Shown: positions 11,968 to 24,212, numbered from the stretch's first letter. The stretch: DNA of 64,000 nt from Kalaharituber pfeilii (GCA_015179045.1 WHUZ01000007.1:248001-312000), one strand, 5' to 3'. Notes: a model not told the origin generated them from the sequence alone. Program-made: numbers and translations.

Positions 11968-12212
11968 CCTAATTCTGTTGGCTTAGGCCAAGGGTGCGTA
12001 ATATTCATTATTAGCCCACATGTGCGGCATTTATCAACGGCTTTGTGCTACATATCCGACATCCCAGATTTGCATATGAGGGTCTTGGAGCTAGCTCATT
12101 CTGTACCCATATTGTATATGCCAACTTCCCTAAGATACTGACAAAGGCTACATACAAGTAACAAATGTGGCAGGCATTTAATAGTATAATTCTGCTGCAT
12201 ATCAATGCCTTG
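11968..12212. other. short intergenic spacer
   Basis: Intergenic DNA between the MITE and a family A insertion; nothing recognised. Confidence 0.4.
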
Positions 12213-12222
12213 TGCAAACGTT

Positions 12223-12274
12223 CTCGCCATAGCCCGACGGGCAGAATGCGAGTAATGATGACAAAAAAAAAAAA
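12223..12274 (+). mobile_element. Family A hairpin/poly(A) mini-retroposon, copy 3
   Basis: Begins CTCGCCATAGCCCGACGGGC and runs through ATGCGAGTAATGATGAC into a run of 12 A. Flanked by the 10-base duplication TGCAAACGTT / TGCAAACATT (12213-12222, 12275-12284; one mismatch). Outer stem CTCGC/GCGAG and inner stem GCCC/GGGC are both intact. Confidence 0.8.
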
Positions 12275-12603
12275 TGCAAACATTTCAAGAAGATGCCGGA
12301 TATACGCACGTATGTAGCTGGTAAGGAAATTATATAAACCTACATCTCAAGTATTGTACTTGCTCCTGAAGTCATTAGCTAGTACCTTGTTTACATCGTT
12401 AGCGTTTGGATCATGGTCGTGCAATATGTTTCTCCAATTTGGATTATAGGGTATGTTTTGAAGTATCTTCTGTGCGAATGAATTCCTGTTTTCGATCTCC
12501 TTAGACAACTACAGTTTCTTTTTCATAACTTGATGTATTTGAAGATAGGTATCCTACAGCGCCTCAGGTTTCTAATATGCTTGCTTCCGCGCATCGAGGG
12601 TTT

Positions 12604-12664
12604 CGGCCACACGCTGCGCGCGGGGTTATGTGATATTTTAGATTAGAAAAAAAAAAAAAAAAAA
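12604..12664 (+). mobile_element. Family B mini-retroposon, degraded copy
   Basis: Contains GCTGCGCGCGGGGTTATGTGA followed by an AT spacer and 18 A residues, matching the 3' body of family B copies at 14085, 36649 and 46893. The 5' part (CGGCCACAC) is divergent and no target duplication was found, so the call rests on the 3' body and tail. Confidence 0.55.
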
Positions 12665-14074
12665 CAGCAGCCGTGATCTGCGTTACCTACCATTACTAGT
12701 TTTTACATACCTGAGTATATTATGTACATATTACTATACCAGTGTAGGTTCAAAGTCACAAGGGGGCTCAAATCAGTTTATTTGCTCACACACAAATGTT
12801 TGAATCCTACAAGAAACACTAGAGGTCAACAAAGCTTTCAAGCCTAGCTACAATTCGTAAAGGTAGCATATCAGCATGCAATCAGAATGAGAACATGATT
12901 ACTTCTGTTTGAGTGCACGGACTAAATATCAATTGTGAGCATCCCAGCACGTTCAGCTCTTTTGTCTCAGACATTGTCTTAAAGTTTTAATACCACCAAC
13001 AGCGGCAACCCCGACATCAAACTCATCTCACGCGTAGTCTCACTGCATGCATGAAGTGTGTGGCAATGGTGCTCAGCTACATAACGAAAAGTAGCCTATC
13101 TATTGGTCAATTGCACAGCTGAGACCTATTATGGATGATCTCTTATTACCAGCCCCGCCGCGGTCTCTCCGGTTGGTGCCTTTTTTCACTAGTACTTAAG
13201 CTTCGATTAATACTAGCCCATTCGGCTCGGTATCTGATTAGTGTCTGCAGTTGTGATGATTGCAGCTGTATTATGGGGGTTCACCCTCAGCTGTTGGAGA
13301 TCAGAATAACAAGGAAACATAGTTTATTGCTCCAGTTTTAATCGTAGCAAACCAGTAACTTGGTGCATCATATGAGCGACCGGCTGTAGAGTAGAAGCAC
13401 TGGCTCATTATGTGATTACTTGGAGTGTGCAACATCAAAAGACATCTGCAACAACTTGATTGTAGTATTCTCAGCGTGCTATGTATCCTAGCATCTTCCT
13501 TGGGAGGGCGAAAGAGAGGAAATAATGCGAGTGAAAAGGCTCGCACCAAAACCTATCGTAGTATTTCTCCAGTTAGAGGACTAAAGGCCCGTGTGCACTG
13601 CTGACTGTTCAGATTTTGTTATCCAGCGAATAGATAGACTCCATCGAATTCAATTTCCACTGGCGTTATCGTTTCCTCTCCTAAGGGTTAGAGCCCACAT
13701 TAATATCGACTAGGACACCGGCGAGCCATACACGTAGTCTCGTAACGACTACCATACACGAACACTTCCCAATTTGTAGAAAGTGGATTGGGATTTACTC
13801 CTTGTTAGCGTGGTGTCATTTCAGTTTTCTGACAATGCTCTCCATTGGTACGCTATGCTTAGAGAAGCCTGTACATGCAACCTCCTAACTAGGTTTCATA
13901 ATACGCTAAATAGTTACGTCGCAGGCTAACTCTAGCTTCCGTGATGTGGATAGGGCAATGAGTAATTGTCAACCAGACTAAGTAATTGTATCAAGTACGT
14001 ATGCCCTTCTATCTCCTGATGACCCCAGTTTCGTGTCACGTGACTTTCTACTTACTTAAGCTTAGGTAAGTACT
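12665..14074. other. gene-free intergenic DNA
   Basis: No supported gene, tRNA or repeat. Open frames at 13135-13341 (+) and 13301-13549 (-) overlap one another and show no domain features. Confidence 0.4.
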
Positions 14075-14084
14075 TACCCTATAC

Positions 14085-14145
14085 CCTTTTTTTTTTTTTT
14101 TTAAGTTCACGTGACCCCGCGTGCGGCTTTTCGCCATGGCAGGGC
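14085..14145 (-). mobile_element. Family B mini-retroposon
   Basis: Read on the minus strand: GCCCTGCCATGGCGAAAAGC, a body CACGCGGGGTCACGTGAACTT, then about 17 A. Flanked by a perfect 10-base direct duplication, TACCCTATAC on the plus strand (14075-14084 and 14146-14155). Its 5' boundary (GCCCTGCC) is also where the copy at 46893 begins to match, so this is probably the full unit of about 43 bp. Confidence 0.78.
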
Positions 14146-14229
14146 TACCCTATACTTGCATCTGATGTATTCTACACGAAAGCTGGTCCAACATCTCACA
14201 CGGACCCACTCTTGGGTACTTACTGAGAT

Positions 14230-14870
14230 ATTGCAAAGAGCCTGGCAACTGGCCGGGTATGGGTGGCGCCCAAGGCAACGAGAGACCAACGAGAGACCGA
14301 GGAGGGCCATGAGGGACATTGGCAACATAGAGCTGGCAGTGGCATGGATCAAGAGATTTGGAGGCATAGGGGAACGAAGGGCCAAAATTGGGGCCTGCTT
14401 ACCGTGCAGGAGGATTACCTGATGGTGGAGGGAATCCCGCAGCATGTGAGAAGAGAGAGAAGGGACAGCAGACATGGGCTGGTAGACTTCCAGGCCATGG
14501 AAAGGGTGGGAGACAGAGGGCTGCAAGGACTGACATACCTACTGACGGGGGAGAGGCCATGGAGAATTCGGCTAGGAGGTGCGGCGGAGGCGGACTGCAG
14601 ACAGTAAGGGCGTGGAGGAGACGGCGGCTCACTGGGTAGAGGGCCGCTGCAGCGGATGGTGGGGACCGACGTGGGAGGAGCTGAGGAGGTGACATGTGGC
14701 TAGCACAGAAAGAGCGGGAGGTGACAGAATCAAGGAGTTCATGGAGGCCATGGGGATGGTGACAGAGGCCCTACACTGAGGCAAGCGGAGAGGTGCAGCG
14801 CAGGGGTGGTGGAGGGGGAGGCAGATGAGTACGGACTTGGCAGTTTCATTCACGCTTGCCAGTAGCATTG
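14230..14870. other. GC-rich, purine-asymmetric island of unknown origin
   Basis: About 640 bp with high G+C and strong G+A bias on the plus strand, embedded in AT-rich DNA. Overlapping plus-strand frames (for example 14263-14607) translate to charged sequence without a recognisable domain. It directly precedes the LTR-like stretch below, so it may be the eroded end of a retroelement. It could equally be a decayed gene; I do not recognise it. Confidence 0.35.
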
Positions 14871-14874
14871 GGTC

Positions 14875-15125
14875 TGTTGAAGATTATGCAACGAGGACCA
14901 CGAGACATATCACGTGAATTTGTGATGTGTGAAAACGCCACGTGATGAAATATCTAGAAGATTCTGGACACTCTCGTTGTAGGAAGCTCATACTCGCACC
15001 AATCTGCTTGCATCTCATGTTATATATAGGAGCGCATATTGTACGTTGTTTAAGTGTGAAGTTGAGAGAGAATACTACAATACGTATCCCTGCGCACTCT
15101 ATATTGTATTAGGGCCTTTGCACCT
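14875..15125 (+). mobile_element. LTR-like sequence (possible solo LTR)
   Basis: Starts TGTTGAAG, then has two CACGTGA motifs, an inverted-repeat-like TCTAGAAGATTCTGGA, and a TATA-box-like TATATATAGGAG near 15022 followed by a GA-rich leader. This order resembles an LTR promoter. No second LTR, primer-binding site, polypurine tract or pol sequence was found, and the 3' boundary is not clear. Confidence 0.25.
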
Positions 15126-16560
15126 CTTGGCAGCATCCATGGCAGTGCCCGTCTGGGTACGAGAACAGTTCGTCACCAAGCAGGGCTGCACATGAATACT
15201 GAACATTGAAAAGAAATAAAGTAAAAACAGGTATTGCAACATGCGTTATTTCTCTATTCACTGTACGTCTTATCCCTCACCTACTTCATGTTCCTACAGG
15301 AGATTATAGAGCATATAGAAGCCGTTAAGAACTACATTTCACTTCCCTCAGAAACCCAGGGAGAGGAGGTTTTGCTGCGATTGTGTTCTTCAATACTTTG
15401 ATCTCCTCAAAATGGAAGGTTGAATTTTTTGGGCTGTGACTTGTACTTGCAGGCCACCTGACCATATTGCCCGGTCGAACATGCCTTATGTATTTCCCAG
15501 GGGACGAAATGGAAAAATGCATCCGGACTTCTAGGTCTTGCGCAAAAGCATTTGATACAGATTCTCCACTTGACTAATCAAACTATATTACAATAGCCCA
15601 GAGAATCCTCTTCTTACGGTACGATACATATCCTGCCCAGAAAGCCGTTAGACGCCATCAGAGTCAATTCATTTTATTTGCCTTATTGTTCTCAAGCTCG
15701 CAACCTGTCTCATTAGAGGTGATCTCCTAAGTGTCCCAGGCGTCCCAGTTTTCCTTGCAATTCAGTTTCACTACCTCTTTCGTCATATCTCATTATCGAA
15801 TATTTAACATTGCACACATGGGTGAGCCCGCCCATACACTTCTTGATGTCCTTATAACACCAAAGGCATATGGGGCATAGATAGACATCAGATCTAACGA
15901 AACATCATACCCGTTCAACGCCGTAATCATATCATACGCATGAAAAAAGATGAGAAATTATAATTTCCACTATGTACTCATGCAACGTTACACCCATTGA
16001 GGCCAGATCTGCAAGATTCCTAAAAGCAATACATGTAGGTTCTTTCCTTTAAAATTCCCATGTTGTTATTGTTGGTATAACTAGATGTTGAACCAGTTAA
16101 CCTCTTAAAAAAGACATAAGATAGATGGATCTAAGCAGGCCAAAGAGCACTTAGATAAATGCCACCTGAGAGCAGTTTTAAACTTGAGAGATAATTTTGC
16201 GGTGCGGTGGTCAACCTCAGGTTTGGTCTTAGCGGTGAGACGATAAATAGTTGATTTAACTGCATTACATTCGTGCATGTTGAGTATAGGTGATGTTGTG
16301 TGCAAACGCAGCCTTGCGCAGCCTTTTAATCCAAACCAAGCAATACATAGGCCTAGGGTACAGAGCTACGATTTCCTCATTGCAGATTAACTCAGAGTTC
16401 AGAGTAATGACATTATAAACAAGCAGGGTTATAGGAGATCATGATGAACTCCGGGTGTTGGGGTTCATAATTGGAAATCATTTAGGGTATAAATCATAAA
16501 CCATAGACAGGCTAAACCACGGATGTACCCTCTAGTTGCCAGCATTACCACTACGCGCTG
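15126..16560. other. gene-free AT-rich intergenic DNA
   Basis: No supported gene, RNA or repeat. Frames at 15325-15522 and 16105-16305 on the minus strand have no distinguishing features. Confidence 0.4.
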
Positions 16561-16567
16561 TGAAAAG

Positions 16568-16651
16568 TTCCTTTTTTTCTTTTTCTTTTTTTTTTTTTTT
16601 TTAAAAAAAAAATTTATCATTACTCGCATACCGCCCTTCGCTATAGCGAGA
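16568..16651 (-). mobile_element. Family A hairpin/poly(A) mini-retroposon, copy 4
   Basis: On the minus strand: TCTCGCTATAGCGAAGGGCG, then GGTATGCGAGTAATGATAAA and a long tail that begins as T10 and continues as A-rich sequence with scattered G. Flanked by the 7-base duplication TGAAAAG on the plus strand (16561-16567 and 16652-16658). The outer stem CTCGC/GCGAG is kept. Confidence 0.7.
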
Positions 16652-16658
16652 TGAAAAG

Positions 16659-17858
16659 CTCATGACAGGGTATGGCATACCCTGACAGACGAAGGCTCTG
16701 CAGAGCTAGGTTAGGGATATTAAGAGGTAATTTATGCTCCCCAATAGTACAAGCTAATCTCTGGTAGGATCTATAGTTGATTTCTATTTGCAACATCAAG
16801 GGTATAAATAAACTCTGAGTTGTGGAATGGGAGGACACGCATCATGGGTAGGCAAGTTTACAAGCTACCGAAGCCCCGCAGCGGCGAGGATCGTTATCGA
16901 TATTGATGAAACGGACGAGTTCAGCATTATTGTGGGAGGAAATATAGCTGTTTATATGGGCATGAGATTACTGTTTATACATATACTAGTATATACATAT
17001 TGTATATCTCAAATGTCATAGAAGATTAATGGCTTTGCTCTACCGTGTTTGACAGCCAGCACACTAGCGTCCTATATCTCAGCCTTCCCAAAGCAGATTC
17101 TTACTTGACTACAGACTACACTGTAGTGACTTCGTACCGCAGTCCAAGCCCTACCTTGATGTGACCCTGCTTCCGCCTGGAGATCATTTCAAGTTTCTGC
17201 TGTTACCCCCATTAGGAAGCTGGCACTGATCTAGGTATAATAGTCTAGTTACACTACCCGTAATGAACGGCTCTGCGGGTGACGGCTCGACTGGAAGGAT
17301 GGATGTACTCTAGATACCGCTGCCTCCGTGGGCAGCAGCACATGAGAAGGTATTGCGATCCCAAACGTTAGCAGCTTGAGCAGCCAGTAGAGGAATTTTG
17401 GACAAACCCTGAAATTGTGGGTAGCTTAATTAATAACAATGCTTCAACCCTAAAAATGCGTGAGGTTTTGCGGAACACAAAAACGAGAGGGCGCGAAAGA
17501 GATACCATACCGCACTTGCAAGATGACTGTTACTAAGAGCAGAAGTGCCTATAATTTTTTCGTTCTGCAGCTGCTATTGCTGTTACAAGACCTGCTATGG
17601 GGGAGCTACAGAGGAAAGTTATAGCAAGAGCAAAGAAGCAAGTACCCATACGGAGCTTAGATGGGGCCGAGATAAAGTTACAGGCATTGGAGTGGGGTCG
17701 CAGATACAGATTGTGATGTAGGTTGTCATGTATCAGTAGTAGAATTGAGAGCAGGGGTTTGAGAAGCCCGTGGGGGCAACCATGATGTCGTGCTGGGATA
17801 GAATTTTCTTGAGTAGTATATAAAAGGGTACTTGGGCTCATTTTTCACGTTTACGGAG
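16659..17858. other. gene-free intergenic DNA
   Basis: No supported gene. Frames at 16827-17021 (+) and 17533-17841 (-) lack domain features. Confidence 0.4.
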
Positions 17859-17860
17859 TA

Positions 17861-18703
17861 CAGTCACTGGTCAAAAGTCTTGGTGAAAGCGATCTGAGCA
17901 CCAAGCGGCGACAATGTCCATAAGAACAAAAATTGAGATATCTCCGCAAGAAGTGACCCAATTAACCTACAACTTGAACTGGTGATAGTGTAAGCAGTAT
18001 GGTTTATGCTATAGCACAGAATATACTTGTAGCACACTGATTGCAGTGTAATATCTACAAAAAAGGTATATTGATAACTAGGTATTCCATACAAAAACTG
18101 TGACTTTTTGAAATGTGACGTATCTTTAGCACCACAACTAGATAGACAAACAGGATTTTTCTATGATAGGTACTACCTGAAACTTCATGGTTCCGGTTGT
18201 AGAACAGATGTTGGAGTCATGTGGCTGCCGAGCTAAAATCGCAAACTTCAAAGAACGCCAAGATTGCCAAAGTCCCATACAAAATTGTCATTTTAGGGTC
18301 AAATATCGGTGTTTGGAAATAAATAACTCCGCACAGAACCCGCAACACAACATAAAAAATATCAAAAATATGAAATAAGATGGACTCAATATGTATTTTC
18401 ATAGCAAAATTTACTAGCCCCAAAAATATTCTCCTTGTATGGAACTACACTATTATGCAGAGAGAATTTAGGTAAAAAATGCTAGAATTTGCTCCTGATT
18501 TATTGGTCCATATAATTGACTACTACTATTCTCATGACTGCTGCATGTGATATGCAAGAATATAGACACGGTGCTATCAATTGCAGGTACAACTTCTGAA
18601 ATTGAGCTATGAATCATGGAGATATGAGCATTTGAAGTTGTGCTAGCAAGCATTTTGAGGTGCCAAGAAAAGTGGCGTCACCAAGACCTTTGACCAGTGA
18701 CTG
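17861..18703. mobile_element. Tc1/mariner-like MITE, family 2
   Basis: Terminal inverted repeats of about 27 bp with one mismatch: CAGTCACTGGTCAAAAGTCT at the left and the same with GGTCAAAGGTCT, inverted, at the right, continuing through TGGTGA. TA lies directly outside both ends (17859-17860, 18704-18705). The CAGT..GTCAAAAGT start is typical of Tc1-like termini. The 843-bp interior is AT-rich and holds no transposase frame, so this is a non-autonomous or decayed copy. Confidence 0.85.
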
Positions 18704-18705
18704 TA

Positions 18706-19995
18706 CTTGATGTAAAATATCTTCAGAATTGAGTGTACATAGTTGGAATTTTATAGTTTCAGGGTCAGGGAAATTTCCAGGACTTGGCAATAATAAATGC
18801 ATTGTTGCTAAGGCAACGGCTTTAGTGAATCATTTCGATCCAGGTATACGTAGTTGAAGAAGGCTGGAATTTACGACATTTAGATTCATCAATAAGATTT
18901 CGAATTCGCTGATCCTAAACATAGCGAAAAGAACTATGTGAAGCTAATTACTAAGGATTTAAAGTAACTACCAAGCCTCAAGTTGTATTGTAGAGAAGAG
19001 TACATATGATAGTTTCATGCCCTCCAACGTACCAAACGTAGATCTTGGCGTCAAACCTTACATATCATATGATAGTCTTGCTAAATCTCATGCCAACCTT
19101 GACCTCTCGCTTCGTTAGTCATCTGCGTAAACAAGTCCGTAAACAACAATCCGCGTTTCTGTGGTTGCCGCATAGCAACCACTTATGCTAGCTCTGTTTA
19201 CTACTGCTAATTGCCAGTCTTTTGCAGCGGTCATTAAAGGTCCAATCATAGCGCACTCAGGGCATGACATGCAAGCCAAGTCCCAGGCGGGACTGGAATC
19301 GTGCAAGTCTCAGCTGTCGTCTGCGCACAATTTGCTGTGTGACCTACCACGCGCTGTAGTACGCACACATATATTTCAATCCATCCATCATGTCTTGTTT
19401 CGTTTACCTATCCTCGACCAGATTCGTCTTCGTCTATGGTCGTTTGTCGGTGAGTGTTGAGTACGCGTGTTTAAATTCGAGCAGCCCCACTTAGTTAGCG
19501 TTGGCGATCTTGGGGTTGCAGCGATGATGGTAGCCGCCTTCATAGCCACATTTAGTACCACAGTGGAGCCATAACTTGTGAACTTCTCCAATTGCCATCG
19601 AGCTGCGGGTTACTTGTTCTTGTAGAGTACGCATCTTGGTGCCGCTTTATTGACTTGTGGCCGCCTGTGTTCCTTATGAGCCCGGCCCAGTCGTTACAAC
19701 GGACAAACATCAAAACATCACTGTACAGGAAACGACAGTCGGCAACAAATTTGTTTGTGGATCTTGGATCTTGGATTGGCACGACCCTGAGGCGACACCA
19801 CCTTTGTGCACGACATAGACAGAAATCCAAGCGCAGAAGTTACCAGCTACAAACCTTGCATGCATTTCAAACGCAATAGAGCCACAACCTGAAAGCTCCT
19901 GGTTTCCCCGCGCATTTTCCTAGGAGGTGCTAGCTCCTAGCTAGCTCATCACCACAGGCAAACATATCCTATCGCAAGTCCAAAAAAGTACAAAC
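18706..19995. other. intergenic DNA and upstream region of the b561 gene
   Basis: No supported gene. Holds a perfect short hairpin (19161-19182). Overlapping frames on both strands between 19185 and 19880 have no domain features; this part is probably the upstream region of the gene starting at 19996. CTAGCTCCTAGCTAGCTC lies about 60 bp upstream of that ATG. Confidence 0.4.
19161..19182. repeat. Perfect 8-bp inverted repeat with 6-base loop
   Basis: GTGGTTGC and GCAACCAC separated by CGCATA. It could form a hairpin or be a dyad site for a dimeric regulator; it lies about 815 bp upstream of the b561 gene start. No family assignment. Confidence 0.6.
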
Positions 19996-22585
19996 ATGCC
20001 GACAGGCGGCCCCGGACGGGACACAGCTTATGACGGACAATGGAATCCTCGGGTTGGCGCGTACATCCTCCCACCGCTCATTGGTCTTCCTTTTCATGAG
20101 ATGGTCAAGAACGGTATGTTGCCTGCCCACAAGCCCCTCTCACTTTCTCCATCTGCGCGCGAACAAAGAATTTACACCACTTTTCTTCTTCGCTCATTTA
20201 AACGACAACAGGCGAAGGAGCCCGTCATGCCGATAACTCGAAGTATTACACCCTCATTGTCGTACACGCTGTGTTCATGGCAGTTCCATTTCTCTTCCTT
20301 ATCCCTGCCGCTATTTTCAGTGCACGGTACAAGAAATTCGAATCGCCTCGGCAGGCGATACAATGGCATTTCATCCTGAATACGACTACTGTGCTATTCT
20401 TGACGGTGGGATTTCTGGCAGGATGGTTCGCAGTTAATAAGGGGGAATGGGGCGGCAACCCGCACCACATCATCGGTGTAACTATCTATGGTGGCATTGT
20501 TTTGCAAGCATTGTTTGGTATCTTCCTTAGGCAGCGGGAGAAGAATAAGCTCCGAAAGCTTGGTGAAGTGGGGCTGAAGTCAATGGTAAGTGATTTATGT
20601 GGAGGGAAAGAGGGGCAGTGAAAGAGCATTGGTGTTTGCTCACAGTCTCCTCAGCTGTTACCGTTGTTCCCGGCTAACGCAGGTAATGTGACAAATAGCT
20701 TCATGCATGGTTTGGCCGTGGTATATTTCTTCTCGGTCTGGCGCAGATCCCTTTAGGACTTTACCTCTACGGTTCTCCACTAGTTCTCTTCATTATCTAT
20801 GCAGCACTCACCTTTGTCATCTTCTGCATCTGGTTTATTTTCGAGTACGTGTATAGCAGACGTCGCCCCAGGTATGAGCAACCAGGCGTTGGGAGTGTCC
20901 GCGGTGGGCAAGCTCGCAGTGATGGCAGCAGTCACCGTAGAAATGCCAGTCACTCCGGAGTGAGTTATACCGAGATGACTGAAACCTCCCATACTGCGCC
21001 GACTAGTACAACACCAGGGACATTGACTCGAACCAGTTATGATGGAACAGAATATGTCAGTCATGATAGCGGCTTTGGGAACGAACACAACCACAGTAAT
21101 AATCCAAATATGCCAGTCTCGCCAAAGATGAGTCGACTCAATCGTCTCTCGCAATCTCTTGGGAACAGGTTCAGGCGTGGGGTATCAAGCTTAGAGGGAA
21201 GGGTCATCGGTGGCACACCAATATCACTGGACACCTCTACCAGGCCGCCAACTGGAAGTACGGCCAACCAACTATCTGGAGGTCTTCATGCACCGCCAAA
21301 CAACCAGAACCGCCCCGCCCTCTCCAGTATCGGGGGGCAAATAGCTTCTGTTGGAGCCTTGGATCAGCATCATTACCGCCGAAACGGTGCCCACAGTTCT
21401 GACGATCCTCTCAAGGACAGTAACCGCCCCAGCAGCGGCAGCCGTGTTGAATTGCCAGGCTCATCTGTTCCTCAGACAACCACAAATACAACAACAATAT
21501 CTCCTGTCTCACCTGTATCCAGCAGCTTTATTCAGGTGGCACCTATCCCACGTCCACAATCTGATGTCTCCTCGCTTTCTTCAGATCGACCCGGAGCGAA
21601 ATATGCTGGTGGTCATCTCTTTTCTCCACTTCTCCCTCCAATCAAGCAAACACCACAGCAGGATGTGCCTATGCCCCCTTCCCCTCTTGGGGACTCATAC
21701 CTCTCCGATGAGGGCCCTGCCTCTCCTCCACCAAAGAATAAGTATCCTCCTCTCCTGCTTTCCAACCCGCCAAAGGTTCCTCTTCCAATGCCACCCGAGC
21801 CCCCGCGCCGCTCCCGCTCGCATCATAGAGCCCCGAGTGATGCATCGACTCAACCAGACGCCGTAATTCGCATCCCACTGTCACGAAATTCCGACGTGAT
21901 CAATGTCCCCGCCGGAGAGCTGGTGCGGAACAACCTTCCCCCAGGAGAACAACCTCAGGTATCTGTTCAGGTGCACCTTGATCGTCTTGGGAGGTCAGTT
22001 ACTGTACGCCGAGTTCCTGAAGACGAAGCAACACTGTTGAGACAAAAGAGACAACGAGAGAGAGCTGCCAAAGCAGAGGAAAGAGAACGGGCAATAGACA
22101 GAGAAGCGAAACGAAAATCTGAAGGTGAGGCAACTATGGCCACCGGAAGCGGTAGCGGTGGACACACCAACGTTGCGCTTGGCTCTACCGCTGCCGCGTC
22201 AAAACCAGCACCACGCCCTGTTAGCCCAGAACGTAGCAACGACACCAATCCTCGTACAAGCCTTCTTCACCGCCACTCCTATTCCGAGGATGATGGGTAC
22301 ACCTCGGAAGAGGGCTATGCTCCTGTCGGTGTTCCGGTAGGAAGTGCCGTTGGGAGCCGAGTTTCTGGAGGTGGAGGCGCTGGAAGGGAAAGCGTTGTGA
22401 GCGCGGGTGCACAGACGGACGATGCAGAGGCGGAAGAGAAGATTCGGGAGAGGAGGCGACGAAAGAGACGAGAGGAGAGGAAAGAAGGGGGATTGACAAG
22501 CGCTGAACTGCAAGGGGGAACATATTATGGGGCTGCCGGGGAAGCTGGAGGTAGTGGGGTGACGAGGAATGTGGAATGGACATAA
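19996..22585 (+). CDS. Cytochrome b561-type transmembrane protein with long disordered tail
   Basis: Three exons: 19996-20113, 20212-20585 and 20699-22585, giving 792 residues. Introns of 98 and 113 bp start GTATGT and GTAAGT and end CAG and TAG, and the frame is kept. The N-terminal 215 residues hold five hydrophobic segments with the histidine pattern of the b561/ferric-reductase transmembrane family: H58 (VVHAVF), H92 (QWHFIL), H124/H125 (NPHHIIG) and H166 (LHAWFGRG), which in that family ligate two hemes and move electrons across the membrane. No signal peptide and no N-terminal DOMON domain are seen, unlike the secreted-domain relatives. Residues 216-792 are Ser/Pro-rich and disordered, with a charged coil (RQKRQRERAAKAEERER) and a basic C-terminal patch (RERRRRKRREERK). 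Electron donor and membrane are unknown. The family call is firm; the tail's role is open. Confidence 0.88.
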
Positions 22586-24177
22586 GAGGTTCATGCGTGC
22601 GGTAGAGTTGGTTTGAACTCTACATTTTCTGGACCTAGACGATCTGGAGGTGCTCAATTCTTGTGGTTCCTAATGATGCATTTCCTTGTTTTGCTTTGTT
22701 CAGTCTTATTTTTCTTGATGATATCCGGATTATCCCATTTCCGAATTCTTGCTCTGGGTCTTTGGTTTACGTAAAATAGCTTCTGGTTTTCCACTATTAT
22801 TATTTTTTTTTTCTCTTCTATCCAACTCTTGTTGTTTGTATTCCAGGAACAGGTCCAAAGAATCCCCATCACGCCATGTCCAAACTCATGAACGATTGAA
22901 ATGAGGATATATGCTTAATCTTCATGTCGATATGATTCTCTATATCCATTCTTATGAAAGCTGTTATTATAATCTTATGTAGTTAAGTCAAAATTTCTTC
23001 AGCAGATGTTGTCAACTGGAGCCTTTTTCTCCGATAGTCGTTTCAACAAAAATACCATTTTCTTCACTTGCTTCTGTGCTTCTTGGTGGGATGATAGGAG
23101 TTGGTTATCGTATTTGCTGTTAGTGGGGCAGAAGAAAGATATCTGTTAGGTAGTAGTTTGTGGATACACAAGGTCGTGGCTGCTTCAAGTTGGCTGAAGC
23201 GTTGCAGGTTGGGAGCCGAGAGAGGTAAAGGCTGCGTAGTCCGCGACGTGGCATGACTTCTAGGATAATGCGAACAGGGGTGGTATCATGATGAAAGCGG
23301 ACCCAGAACATTGTAGACCTATTAATATGGGTAGTCCTCCTGCATTAATATCACCACCCATCATGGGGCAGCAATAAGCGAGCATTTGGAGCCATGCTGA
23401 GCAAGACTATGACTTCCACAGTGTCTGACAAAAATCAATTGAAGTGAAACGGAGATAATTTCCTGTTCAGTGATTGAAATATTCTAATGCATGTTTGGAT
23501 GGGACACAAGAATTGAGGGTAATGGCATTTTCATGTGGTGTTCTCTATAGCCATCCATCACGAATGAATACTATTTTATGTGAAAAAACTTTTATGTGAA
23601 GAAACTTTATACATCAAAATGATATACGATTTATGCAGTCGTACACCTCAGATTTTAGATACCTTTGTTATTTCGACTTCGATGGGAAGTGTGAGGATTT
23701 CAAAACGTTCATCAATCAGACAGAAGGTCATCTGTCAGTTTAGCCTCCTAGCTGTTCAGTACCAATAGAAAGCTTTTAACCCTTTCAGCTCTTACTTCAG
23801 CTCCACATTTTCCGAGTTCCCAAGCTCTAATGATTGATTCGGTTTGAAGACACTATAATTATTGAGTGTGGGGGCTGGATATAAGATTAGTGCGGGGGAG
23901 CCTCGAGAGTCGAAGGGCAATAGAGAGAAGTCGAAGCCTCAACTGAGCGGAGCGAGGGCAACAGGCTTTAGAGGAGTGAGGGAGCTTGGTGACCGAGAGT
24001 AGCTTGCTACAGTGAACGCAAGCGTTCCCAGCAGATTGTATTGTTCCTTTGCATTGCCTCGGTGAAAAACATCAACATCAGCGAGGTATATAAGCAACAG
24101 TTAAGAAGCAATTGAAGTTCAATGCCAGTGTGGTCATGATGCATGATCTCAAAAGTTTGTCATTAAAAGCCGTGCAG

Positions 24178-24212
<35 letters not shown>

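Noticed and set aside
24181..24210. Family A or B retroposon at the 30-A run
   Set aside because: The sequence before the A run does not match either body and no target duplication flanks it.
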